A stretch of 64,000 nt of DNA from Apoderus coryli (Eukaryota; Arthropoda; Insecta; Coleoptera; Attelabidae). Below, piece by piece: positions 1-11,689 of the stretch; position 1 is the stretch's first letter, and every line of letters begins with the position of its first letter. The notes beneath the pieces are model-generated. The model searched no databases. It had not been told where the DNA came from and saw nothing but the letters and a program-made list of their open reading frames with translations. The position numbers were made by a program, and so were the translations under genes. The stretch lies in contig OU452201.1 in the NCBI GenBank assembly GCA_911728435.2, forward strand, positions 2,480,001-2,544,000, given 5' to 3'.

Positions 1-970
<970 letters not shown>

Positions 971-1175
971 TTTCTATAATTATTGAATTAAACTAATTTA
1001 CAATACAATAATAAACAAATTTTTAGAACTTATTCTCTCCTGTCACTTTTGACAATTTATCTCTTTTTCTTCTTCTTATTTTGGCTCTATTGTGACGAGT
1101 GACGAATAGAGGGGGCGAAGGCCATATAGAGGAAGAAGAAGTATAACCCCAAAAAAGTTAACCTACATTTTTTGC

Positions 1176-1265
1176 GTTGTATTATTTACTTTTAATTTTG
1201 ATCATCGTACGAAGTAGTTTGTTGTATTATTTACTTTTAATTTAGATCATCGTACGAAGTAGTTA
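1176..1265 (+). repeat. 45-bp tandem duplication in the UTP11 5' flank
   Basis: Two adjacent 45-bp units (1176-1220 and 1221-1265) differ at only about two positions. Each contains the motif GATCATCGTACGAAGTAGTT. The second copy ends 3 bp before the UTP11 start codon, so the duplication lies in the 5' UTR or core promoter of UTP11. Function unknown. Confidence 0.9.
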
Positions 1266-1268
1266 ATT

Positions 1269-1979
1269 ATGTCTGTGTGGAAGAAGACAGCGAAAGCGCA
1301 TCAAAAAACTCATCGGGAACGTCACCAACCCGAGGAGAGAAAACATCTAGGCCTTCTCGAAAAAAAGAAAGACTACATTAAGCGTGCCCAAGACTACAAT
1401 GAAAAGAAGCAAACATTGAAACTACTAAAAAAACGTGCATTAAACAAAAATCCGGACGAGTTTTATTATCATATGCTAAATTCAAAAGTAGAAGATGGAA
1501 TGCATTTCGACAAAGAAACCCAACCAGCGGATACCCCTGATCAGATACAGTTAATGCGCACACAAGATTTGAAATACATTGTTACGAAAAAGACACAAGA
1601 GAAAAGAAAAATCGAGAAACTACAATCAGAATTACATTTAATCAGTGTTGAAAACAAGAAGAAAAACAAACATGTTTACTTTGACAAAGAACTTGCGAAA
1701 AAGGCTTTGGAAAACAATGAAAACATGGAAAAACTAGCTGATATGAATCTACCAGATATAGACGAAAGTGTTGTAGAAGCTGGTGCTAGGAAACGACAGT
1801 CAATGTACAATGAACTAGCGAAAAGGATTAAAAGAGAACGGGAACTAACAATCGTACAGCGAAAGATTGAAGTTACTAAGGCTTTAGAAAGTAAAAGTGT
1901 ATTAAAACCAAAGAGGGTCAAGAAAGGTACTAAAGACCGTGCTCCAGTCTACGTTTGGAAGTATGAGAGAAAGAAGTAA
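1269..1979 (+). CDS. UTP11: UTP11, U3 snoRNA-associated protein (SSU processome)
   Basis: Nucleolar component of the small-subunit processome, needed for 18S rRNA maturation. A single open exon of 236 residues covers the whole family length. It begins MSVWKKTAKAHQKTHRERHQ and continues with LGLLEKKKDYIKRAQDYN and NPDEFYYHML, all typical of the family. The protein is strongly basic with long Lys/Arg-rich helices and ends in KYERKK. The start is the first ATG after the 45-bp duplicated 5' flank. It converges on NANS, whose stop lies 31 bp downstream on the other strand, so the two transcripts almost certainly overlap at their 3' ends. Confidence 0.95.
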   Translation: MSVWKKTAKAHQKTHRERHQPEERKHLGLLEKKKDYIKRAQDYNEKKQTLKLLKKRALNKNPDEFYYHMLNSKVEDGMHFDKETQPADTPDQIQLMRTQDLKYIVTKKTQEKRKIEKLQSELHLISVENKKKNKHVYFDKELAKKALENNENMEKLADMNLPDIDESVVEAGARKRQSMYNELAKRIKRERELTIVQRKIEVTKALESKSVLKPKRVKKGTKDRAPVYVWKYERKK

Positions 1980-2010
1980 ACCATATAATATATCTTAAGT
2001 AATATTTTTA

Positions 2011-3392
2011 TTAACTATAATTTTGAAAATCTGTACAATATATTGATTCATCTTGAAATACATTTTTGTTTAAGCATTTACCAATGGCTTCATTAATTCG
2101 CAATGCATCAGTCCCAAAAGGTTTGGCAACTTTAATTTTTATATCGTCCAACTCTAGTTTATGACCAAATTGTAAATTTTTCGAATAGACAAGACTTTTC
2201 CCAAGCTTCTCATAACATATTCTCTCACAGGGTCGCACAACTTTTTCCATTGTTCCTAAAGATCGTTCTACATCTCTTATTTGAAGGACCATTTGTTTAA
2301 ATTCAACAGGCTCCAAAGAACATCTATGGTCTGACCCTTTCTGAGTTTTGTCCAAAGTGAAATGTCGTTCGACAACCTGGAAATTTTTTGAGTTGCAATC
2401 TGATAGATTAGCACCACAAGAATGTAATATCTGCTATAAAGCTTGTCCTTTTATTACCACATCAAATTGTGTTCAACAATATTATCGCTGATGCGCCCCC
2501 TTTACATTACCTTTGCTCCTAGTGCTACAGCTGCTAGGCTCACGTGGAACCCTAATTCATGCCCCGAATATCCAATGACAATATCTGGGAATGCGTTCTG
2601 ATACAATTTCAGTATGTTCAAGTTAATTTGATCATACGGTGTCGGATAGGACGATGTGCAATGTAATAGGGCGAAATTTTTATGCTCGTTCGCCACCAAT
2701 TTGTGTATTTGTTTAACTGTGTCGAAGTCTATCATTCCTATTAAGCAAAATTATGAAGACAATAACTGGAATTGTGTAATTTACACAAATATACAAACCA
2801 GTTGAAATAATTAACGGCACGTTTGTTTTAGCAGCTTCTCGAATTAACAGGAAATTATTGGAATCGCCAGAACCAATCTTTATGAAAGGCACTTTCATTG
2901 AAATTAAAAATTTTAACGAATTCGCGTCCATCGCAGAAGCTGTAAATAATATTCCCACTTCTTGAGCACATTTTTGCAACTAAAAATATAAATGTACCTA
3001 CGTTATTATTATTATTATTTAGCAAAAACCAGATAAGTGTATGTAAATTGGTACTAGTAAAAATGAAATAATTACATCCAAATATTGCTCATCACTAAAT
3101 TCTAAAAATGCTTTATGTTCACCGTATGTCTCACCCCAAGAATGTATACTTTTATAGGGCTGTTCTAACGCTGCCTTAGTAAACTTCTCCGCTATATCAG
3201 TTTTTTGGAATTTGACACAATCTGCACCACAGTCCTACTAACATTATTCAATTTAGTTATAATTAATCTTAATGTTTATAAATTTACCTTAGCTATTTGT
3301 ATCATTTTTTTGGCGACATCAATATCGCCTTGATGGTTTTGACCTATTTCAGCAATAATAAATGTTTGTTCTTTTTTTAAAAACGAGTTCAT
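2011..3392 (-). CDS. NANS: N-acetylneuraminate (sialic acid) synthase
   Basis: Condenses N-acetylmannosamine(-6-phosphate) with phosphoenolpyruvate to make sialic acid; cytosolic. Exons on the minus strand: 3392-3288, 3234-3076, 2979-2799, 2737-2511 and 2376-2011. All joins keep frame and give 346 residues (family about 350-360). The TIM-barrel NeuB domain spans about residues 10-250, with FIIAEIGQNHQGDIDVAK, GADCVKFQK, GSGDSNNF, IGYSGHE and GSDHRCSLEP in the expected order. A C-terminal SAF (antifreeze-like) domain covers about residues 280-346. The start is the first Met before the conserved IIAEIGQNHQGD. Ends converge with UTP11. All segments recognised. Confidence 0.95.
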
Positions 3393-3884
3393 TCTGTAAT
3401 TCCAGTGCAAATGTTCGTGACAAAATAATCAAATGCTTTAAAATATATTTAAGTATAGCTGCATTGAAACATATCGTAAGTGGTTCCACCCAACTCATAC
3501 TTAAGTTCAATTAACTTTAATTAATGCAATTGAAGAACTAATAGGAATTTTAATGAGCCACTTAGAATCCTTGTAAACGCGACAACTTTCAAGTGTTAAA
3601 CGACATTCCAGAACACCTAGTACCTAATCGTAATCGCTTACGACCTGCAGACAAAATTTGAGTGTTAAATGTTAACGCAGAATTAAAATTTTAATAAAAA
3701 AACCCCTAAATCTCTCCTTGTAACCAACCGCCTGTACTTTATGTTTATTAACGAAAGGCCTATATAAAATGTTACTTTCAGTATTCGAAGACAAAAATAG
3801 GCAACTTCTAACGGTACTTCAAAAATGAGTCTCCCAATGTTTCGGTACTTATTTATTTTTAAAATAAAACGCAATATCAAATAG
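3393..3884. other. Intergenic, NANS promoter side / NOL9 3' side
   Basis: About 490 bp between the NANS start and the NOL9 stop, both on the minus strand. It should hold the NANS promoter and the NOL9 3' UTR. An 84-codon open frame here overlaps the NOL9 3' end but resembles no protein and looks spurious. No other structure seen. Confidence 0.6.
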
Positions 3885-6386
3885 TTAATTCGTTTTATTA
3901 ACTGGCAAATATGATCTCTTAACAAACTGTCCAAACGTTGTTAATTCACCGGAATTAACGTATGGCATCACACCAGTCACATCACCTGGTGCCATCAAAA
4001 GTGCGGGGGGCAATGTAACACTACCAACTACCAAACTGTAGACGTTTTCCAATGTATCGTTATCTTCAGGCGTTAAAAGTACTAATGTATTTGATTCGAG
4101 ATCAATGCCTCTAACAATACCTAAAATAACAGCATTTAAAATGAATTTGTTTAAGTACGTTTAATATAATTACCATAACCATAACACTGATATAGATCGT
4201 CTTGAAAATGAGAACATAAAGCCACTAAATTCGCATTTACAGCTAAAGAAGATACCCGATGTCCTTCCAAGTCCTTGATTTCAATATCAGACAAACTAAT
4301 GCTGGAAAATATAAAAAATCACGTTGAAATTGCTATGTATGTTTTTATAGAAGCCAAATTTACCATTGCATTTTTAGGTTACTACTGTTGATATATTCCA
4401 CATCCTCGGCCATTTTACTGAAATATGCGAAAATCGCCAGTTCTCTAGCTTGCCGAGGTTCTGCAGTCCAAGCATCATTATTTTCAGCTACAGAATCTAC
4501 TTCAATAACTTGAAAATCCAATTGTGATACGTCTAACTCGCTCATAAAAGGTAACAAATTCGATTTAACATTTGCTACGGTTATGCTTTGTTTAAAATTC
4601 CGATTTGCGTATTTGCTCTGGATCTGTACCACGTATTGTGGAGAACAGATTGTGCAGCATGTTGCAAAAATAGCATCACCAATGTCTTGTGAGAATCCCA
4701 TATAGTTGATGACAGTAGGCAGTTGTTCCAATGTGTTGTAGAAGTTTAGTAGTTTTTGGACTGATTTTACGTATGTTTTGACGTCATTTGAGATATTTAT
4801 GTTGGATAAAATCGAACTGAAACAGTCAAGAATTATACACTACCAGGATTGGAAGAAAAAACTCATTTAGTAATGAAAAATATACTTAATAGTACCAATA
4901 ATAATAATTTCAAAGCAAACTCACATGTCAGTCTTGTGCAAATGTGTATAACTCGGTCCAAACACTTGTTGACTTACGGTAACGACTGAAACACATCCTG
5001 GCACAGTAAATTCCGATTGACCTGGATCCAAATCAATAACCCTAACACGTCCATGTTTGTTCAACAATCTGTTAATCGTAAACCGAAGTAAAGTACTTTT
5101 TCCTACACTTTTACCTCCAATAATCATCAGTTTTGTATTTATTCCAATCAATTCTACAATATCATTCCAATTTTCATTAATTGTCAAGCGATTATAATCT
5201 CCTTTTGGGCTAAACATCACCTTAGAGGATGGATAAAGAATGTGCGGTGAATAATTATTTACAAAATTTACTAAAGCAGCTTTTATCGGTTCATATGTGA
5301 ATATTGTAGCAGTACTAAGATCAAACTCAAGCTTGGACACTCCAAATTCCTTGTTTATGATACTAATATCATGACGTTTGCTAAAAATGTTTCTTAGATA
5401 AAGTAGCGTAGTTCCACGAGGAGAATACAGGTTTACCGCACCTGAGGAATTATTTAAAACTGCACCAAACACTTCTAGTTCTCCGTACACAACTTTGAGA
5501 GTTATTGCACCATAATAGTGAATTGAACAGTTTGCTTTTAGAGCTATAAATCTTGTATTGGTACGAGAATCTTTTAGTAGTACAAAACACTTTTCTGCTA
5601 TATCTTCCAGTTCTGCTAAATTGCTAGTAGAATTGTCTCCCAAACCAGCTTGTGTAATGTTTATTGTGTTTAACTGAGTACTAATATCTTCAACTACAAA
5701 CGAGGAATCTTCAGGAGAAGCTGGTTTATCTGATTTGATTTTCGTTTTATTTATAACTTTTTTACGTTTAATAGGAAGATGTTCGTCTTCAGAATAACTA
5801 TTATTGTTACACTGACCGAATATTTGATTAAAATAACGATCGGCTGGTTGCTCATGCTGTGTTTCTTCTGTATCATACTTTTTTGAGAAGTGTTGGAAAT
5901 TAACAACTTCACTGTCGCTATTACTGTTATCAGAATCTGTAGGTTGTTTTAAGAATTGTTTTATTTTAACGTTAACTTTACTTTCTTGAAGGCGTTTATC
6001 ACGTTTCGCTTTATTTGAATGTTCTACTACTACTAATTTTGGTTGTTTCTTTTTTCGTTTTTTAGCTTTTGAGGCTGTGTCAGTCCAAGACAAGTCCATG
6101 GTCTTAGTCTCGTGCTCTTCAAAAGTTAGATAATCCATTTTATTTGTTGCAGAAGACGGCTGTTTCTCGATTTGTGCGAGCCTAAAAAAAAATACAATAA
6201 CTAGTCAGATAACAGTCAACGTATAATAGTTGATATTTACTTTTTGCGCCTCGTTTGCGATGTAATGTTTTGATCATCATCATGATTTGATTGGTTAGAC
6301 AGTTTTCCTGTGGATTTTGAATACGTACAGAGATCAGGGCAGCTTTCAAGAGATGCTCTAATCAAAGGAATGTAATTTTCATCCAT
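3885..6386 (-). CDS. NOL9: NOL9/Grc3 polynucleotide 5'-hydroxyl kinase
   Basis: Nucleolar RNA 5'-kinase of pre-rRNA ITS2 processing (Clp1/Grc3 family). Exons: 6386-6241, 6181-4925, 4816-4364, 4301-4174 and 4120-3885. Phases all match and give 739 residues, close to the vertebrate length. A low-complexity Lys/Ser/Asp-rich N-terminal region (to about residue 170) precedes the beta-rich N-domain. The kinase domain has the P-loop GGKSVGKST (about residue 395), then the DLDPGQSEFTVPG strand and a GPSYTHL segment. The C-terminal part has PTVINYMGFSQDIG and ends with a conserved-looking LPPALLMAPGDVTGVMPYV stretch. A small first exon (6386-6241) joins in frame to the large exon through a 59-bp intron. 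An upstream in-frame ATG at 6431 would add 15 hydrophobic residues and is less likely. Confidence 0.92.
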
Positions 6387-6431
6387 ATTTTGGGGAAAAA
6401 TTAATATCAACACATGTTCAAAACTATACAA

Positions 6432-7119
6432 TTCACATAGAATAATGTTTGAATTTATTTAGGTTATGCAAAACTTCCTCTTTTTTTTGTAGACAATAAA
6501 AGTTTATGTTGCTAATGATTTCGAGTGCTTTCCATATCACTCAGTTAAAATGATGTGAATTATTCATTTGGCTCATTTTGAATAGAGTGAAAATATAATA
6601 TATTTAGCATACACTGAATAATTTCAGTGTATGCTACATACATTATCATTAAGACCCTTAGTAATCTAAGGGTCTTAATGATAATGTAATTCACAATATA
6701 TTAGCAGACATCAGCTGCCCTGATTTGAAATGATCATCTGCCACACAGCTCTTATGGAAGGACCGTCAAACTAAAAATTGGCATTGACCTTAAAGCATTT
6801 TTTTCCAATTAATATTAGGCGCTACGCGAAATATCAGTAATTTTCAATACCTGTGGCACACACGGTCCTTTTAAAAATTTGGTTGACCTCGGACCTCGGT
6901 TATTGCTTAATGGTACTTGGTTAATCCCGAACGCAAAATAACCGGTTATTTTTGCACATCGCTATTTCATAATTGCAATGGCCGATAACAGATTGACAGG
7001 AATTTAATGAAAAACAGTAATCAGTTTGATAAAAGATTTATAAACAAAATTGATAACACCAATATTTTTCCTTATAGTGTTTTAATAACTAGGTGTTGAG
7101 TAATTAAACATTACTCAAA
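6432..7119. other. Divergent intergenic region NOL9 / tetraspanin
   Basis: About 690 bp between two divergently transcribed genes. Holds two strong adjacent inverted repeats (listed separately) and no coding signal. A promoter for each gene is expected, but I see no clear TATA element. Confidence 0.6.
6605..6687. repeat. Two adjacent perfect inverted repeats
   Basis: The first hairpin has 13-bp arms (6605-6617 and 6624-6636) and a 6-nt loop. The second has 22-bp perfect arms (6640-6661 and 6666-6687) and a 4-nt loop TAAT. They sit 3 bp apart between NOL9 and the tetraspanin. They may be a decayed MITE, a fold-back insertion or a cruciform-forming site. Confidence 0.9.
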
Positions 7120-8204
7120 ATGTGTGGTGGATTTACGTGCTCAAAAAATGCTCTAATTGCATTGAATATCCTTTATATTGTAAGTCCTAGTTATTGATAT
7201 AATAACACTACGTTATCTACTGTATCTTGCAGGTGGTCTCGTTCATCTTAATTGGAGTTGCGGTCTATGGAGGAGCTGCATCTTTAGTCACTAATTTACC
7301 AATTGTCGGTGGTATTTTAGCATGCGGGTGTATATTGTTACTAATTTCCCTACTTGGACTTATGGGAGCAGTAAAACACCATCAAGTCATGTTATTTTTT
7401 GTATCCTTTTTATAAAAGTAATCAAAATATATCGTTACATTATGTATATATTCATTCCTTACATGTATGGTTTAGTACATGGTAATACTGTTCCTGTTAT
7501 TCTTAGTTCAATTTTCAGTAGCCTGCGCTTGTTTAGGCGTAAATATCTCCCAACAAGAACAATTAGCGGAACAAGGTTGGGGAAAGGTAGATAATGTGAC
7601 AAAGGAACATGTCCAGGATACTTTTGCCTGTTGCGGATTTGATCCATCTGTTGATGCGCGCATCTATCATCCACCGTGCATGGCTGTTCAGGTAAAATGT
7701 TTTAATACAATAATTTAACCATCCCTATAATATCTATTACTTCTACAGTATAAATGCTGTCCTAACACTGATATAGAGAATTGTGCCTGCCCAAAATGTA
7801 TGGTGAAATTGCAGAATACTATCAATTATGCATTTAAACTTTGCGGATGGATAGGACTATTTTTCAGCTTTTCTGAGGTAAGTCAGCTTTTGATGCAAGT
7901 ATTTTATTAATTATTCAAGTTTTTGTATTATAGTAACATTTTAATTAGTAAGTACTGTACATTGTGAAGTGTTTGTAAAGCTGTTTGAAACTACTAACTT
8001 ACTACTACTAGGTACATCCTTGGAAATTGTGAAGAATAAAAGAAAGATGAAATATATTTGACTATGTTTCTTACTTAGCTTTATTGCTTAGGGTGAATAG
8101 TGTTTATTTAATATTTTGGTGTATTTCAGTTTATGGGTGTATTGTTAACTGTACGTTATCGTAACCAAAAAGATCCTAGGGCTAACCCAAGTGCATTTCT
8201 ATAG
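7120..8204 (+). CDS. Tetraspanin, TSPAN13/TSPAN31 type (isoform with exon 5a)
   Basis: Four-pass membrane scaffold protein. Exons: 7120-7179, 7233-7400, 7476-7691, 7749-7877 and 8130-8204. All introns are phase 0 and the product is 215 residues. It starts [21 protein letters not shown]1-TM3 are followed by the large extracellular loop, which has the CCGF motif and further cysteines (KCCPN, CACPKC). TM4 follows ([18 protein letters not shown]). The C-terminus [15 protein letters not shown] matches vertebrate TSPAN13/31 almost exactly, which fixes the subfamily. The insect orthologue is probably called Tsp97E in flies (from memory). A second candidate last exon lies at 8970-9068. Confidence 0.93.
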
Positions 8205-8330
8205 TGCCCACACGACTAATTTGGTTTTGTTTGTAGCGAACTAACTTTATGGTGGGTTGATCAAATATATTTTAATAATACTGCTTTGTAATTGGCTTTT
8301 TTTCTTGCTTTGCTGTAGGTAGAACAAAAA

Positions 8331-8572
8331 TACCGAGGGTCACCTTTTATATTCTTATAAACGTCCACTAGATGCTGCTTTTGACATGTGTTATCGCTAT
8401 ATTTATACGTTTTGACACTTGTTTAACACAAAAAGACTTTAGTATCGAGAGTGTGTCGGTCAAACGCAGAGATGTGTTTGGCGACAACTAGTGTTTGTAC
8501 TTTAAAATATTATCTAAGTTCTAAGTTCGTTTCTTTCCAGATTTTGTCAAACCATAAAAGGTAACCCTCGTA
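8331..8572. mobile_element. MITE-like element with TA flanks
   Basis: Roughly 240 bp bounded by near-matching terminal inverted repeats: TACCGAGGGTCACCTTTTAT at the left and its near-complement ending at 8572. TA at both ends suggests a Tc1/mariner-type TA target duplication. It lies between the two alternative last exons of the tetraspanin. No coding capacity. Confidence 0.6.
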
Positions 8573-8969
8573 CTCATGTTAATCCATATTTCTTTAGGAT
8601 TTATCACATAATAAGTAGTGTCTTAAACTATTTAAACGTATTTCTAGTAAACACGTTAATTTGCCGTCATTTCTGGGTTTAATTATCTAGTGCAGTGTTG
8701 TTAACCTTTGGGAAAAAAATTCCTACATTTGTTTTTAGGACTAGGAAGCACTATTCTCCAAGAATAATATAATTTGAGTAAACAATTCTCTTTTCCCTTT
8801 AGCATTGCAAATTTCCCACGAGTTGGCATCACTGACCTAGTGAGTAGTGCTTATTATGTGCTTCTGTAATTTTGTACAATATAGTAGAAATTAAACTATC
8901 ATTTTATTTAGAATTATGAAATGATTACAGACATCCTTTTTAACTGTAGTTTGTGTTTGTTGTTTATAG

Positions 8970-9068
8970 ATTATAGGCGTTGTTTTAACAAGGCATTACC
9001 GGAACCAATCTGATCCGGACGATAAAAAAGCCACTGCTATTTTTCCTAAACATAATTTTACGTATTGA
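8970..9068 (+). CDS. Alternative last exon (5b) of the tetraspanin gene
   Basis: Follows a good acceptor (polypyrimidine then TAG at 8967-8969) and is phase 0, like exon 5a, so exon 4 (ending 7877) can splice to either. It encodes IIGVVLTRHYRNQSDPDDKK and a short tail ending NFTY, then stops. It is visibly homologous to exon 5a ([16 protein letters not shown]) but lacks the RANPSAFL tail. An ancient tandem exon duplication giving two C-termini is the simplest reading. Usage is inferred, not shown. Confidence 0.75.
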   Translation: MIGVVLTRHYRNQSDPDDKKATAIFPKHNFTY

Positions 9069-9652
9069 CCACACATTAACTTCTAGTCATTTATTTAGTA
9101 GGTAATAATAATAATAATAGTTTTGTTCGCCATTATACCAAAGAATAATATTTTTACACTCTTCCTTTTTACTATAGCTATTAATTCCATTATATTAATT
9201 TGTATATTTTAATTATTGTAATTAATAATATTGTATTCCGTGTGTGTTTTCTTGTATATTCTTAGAAACAGGGTATTCAACTTTAATGTGTGTATTTGGT
9301 TTTTTAATCTTAACCAATTGGAAGAATGTTGTGTTTGGAAAGGTTATGTTACAAGGATTGATGTTCATATTGTATGTTTTATGAAAAGGATAATAATATG
9401 ATAATTGCCATTGACTTTATTTTAGTATATGAGCCAAGTGTCATATTCCAAGGGTTTTGTTATAATGTCTTACAATACTACTAACACTTTGTCTAAATAA
9501 CTTCTATCACACTCGATAAATATAGTTTTATTCTTTAGTTCAATGACGGTGTAATTTAAGTTTGTAAGTGGACTTGGTATATATAGCGAATATTTGACAT
9601 TTAACATCTAGAGCTTAACTGGTAATGTGCATTGTGAATTGAGATGAATAAT

Positions 9653-10698
9653 AATATGTTTAACAAAACAAGACTTTATGTGTGATAGTCTTTGACAGTA
9701 GCAGATCATAATTCATGTTAATATTTAAAATTATGAAAAATAATTTAATGGCAAAGAGGACTAAAATGCTGGTTTTACCTACACAAGGAATTTTGTTTAA
9801 TTTAGCAGGGCCCCAGTCTAATTTAATAGAACCAGACATGGGTCGACAGATACTGACTAATTCGTTTCGCTCTTGTTGTGAGCTCGTCAGAGTGTCTTTG
9901 ACAATAGTCCATCTACAAATATCGGCCTGCATTTAAGCACAACAGTAGACACATGTAAACACGTATCATCTACAGGTACATAGTAATGCATATCCTATAC
10001 CATGCAGAGGCCGAACAAACTCAATGTATAGGTAAAACCAGTTGTATAAATAGAAATAAATATAAATAAAAATAGTATGAACACAAAACGCTAGCAGGAG
10101 ACCATTTTATCCTTCTGTCAGCATCTCCCAAATATTTGGGTTTCAGCAATGCTCGGACAGTGGTCTCCAAGCGTTCTGCCGTCGATGCCAAATAATGAAA
10201 AATTAAAAGGATATCATGTCCGTAAATATAATAAATGAAAAATAATTTAATAGCAAAGCGGACTAAAATGCTGGTTTTACCTACACAAGGAATTTTGTTT
10301 AATTTAGCAGGGCCCCAGTCTAATTCAATAGAACCAGACCGAGGCATGGTATAGGATATGCATTACTATGTACATGTAGATGATACGTGTTTACATGTGT
10401 CTACTGTTGTGTATCCTATTGTGCTTAAATGCAGGCCGATATTTGTAGATGGGCAACGACTATGGTACTCTGACGAGCTCATAACAAGAGCGTCAGTATC
10501 TGTCGACCCATGCCTCGGTCTGGTTCTATTGAATTAGACTGGGGCCCTGCTAAATTAAACAAAATTCCTTGTGTAGGTAAAACAAGCATTTTGCCATTAA
10601 ATTATTTTTCATTTAATATGTTTAACAAAACAAGACTTTTTGTGTGATAGTCTTTGACAATAGCGGATCATATAATTGTTGATAATATTTAAAATTAT
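9653..10698. repeat. Compound repeat: large palindrome inside direct repeats
   Basis: Direct repeats of about 82 bp (9653-9734 and 10615-10698) flank inverted arms of about 270 bp (9735-10010 plus; about 10343-10612 minus). A third, plus-oriented partial copy of the arm end lies at 10237-10340. Each arm contains the block GGGCCCCAGTCTAATT next to TACCTACACAAGGAATT. The symmetry looks like a fold-back transposon or two nested non-autonomous insertions. I do not recognise the family. Confidence 0.8.
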
Positions 10699-11084
10699 AT
10701 TAGGTTGGAATTGAGGAAACATTCGAACATCAATTGGGAATAATCGCTATTCTTTAGTAACATAACCTATGGCCCATTTGACTTTTCTGTAGTTGCCATT
10801 TGCCAAGTTGTATCAAATTGCCAATTCTTGAAAACCAGGGAGTAAAACGATCAAAAGAAGCTCGTTATTCTACTTCAGTTTTCAAGAAGGCTACTTTTTC
10901 TCTGCTTAGACCATTGCACTATAGTTAAACGTCTTATTTTATGTTTTATTATTTGATTTCTCTCTAATAATGAACTTATCGTAAAAAATATGTTCTTGAT
11001 CTCTTGCTTAGTTATTACGTAATATAAGTACAATTCCATAGTATGTATAAAATTACTATTATATATTTAGCTAGGTGTCGATAT

Positions 11085-11494
11085 ATAGGATGTTCTTCCG
11101 GGATAAATAGTGAAAAAGCTACAGAGATTGCCTCATAACTTATCTGCCATAGCGCATCAGGAGATACTAGAGATGAGAATAAGGAGATTTAGCCAATAAA
11201 TCTGTGCGTACCTAGATTCCTTTTCATTTTGTTCATCGTCATGTAATGCAGTCGACTAAAAAATAATGACACCTGTAGTCTCGAGGTAATATTTTGCAAG
11301 CAATCAAGGTACACTTTGAAAGTTGTAATTTATTGAACAGCAGTTGTATGACATGACATTGCGCGCCTAATTTTTGTCATCCGAAGACCACAGAGAACAA
11401 GTTACACACCGTTTTATGTGGAGAACAGAAGCAGAAGGTTCCTTCCGTCTCCGTAAGGTGCGTTTCTCTAATAATTCTCGGAAGAACATTCTGT
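11085..11494. mobile_element. MITE candidate with ATGTTCTTCCG termini
   Basis: The block ATGTTCTTCCGGGA (from 11090) and its complement TCTCGGAAGAACAT (ending 11489) face each other about 400 bp apart, next to TA dinucleotides. Consistent with a short non-autonomous DNA transposon. No open frame inside. Ends only roughly placed. Confidence 0.45.
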
Positions 11495-11689
11495 ATTCTC
11501 TGATAGTTCAAATATCCAATATTCCATGTGTATCATAAGAATAATTTATATTGACTGATAATATTATTGCTGCTGTGAATAAAATGAAATAATTGTAAAT
11601 TGAAGTGATTTTTATTGTTTATTATTTTGCGTAAAAATAAATAATAATAATAATTACTAGGTACCTATACATTAAGCTATTTGCAAGAT

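Larger units (their letters stand above)
9069..11689. other. Gene-free region with repeats
   Basis: Downstream of the tetraspanin exon 5b and upstream of the minus-strand structural gene's 3' end. Contains a compound inverted/direct repeat (9653-10698) and a MITE candidate (11085-11494), both listed separately. The short open frames at 9660-10347 are translations of that repeat and are not genes. Confidence 0.6.

Noticed and set aside
3683..3934. 83-residue minus-strand frame
   Set aside because: Overlaps the last NOL9 exon out of frame and has no recognisable motif.
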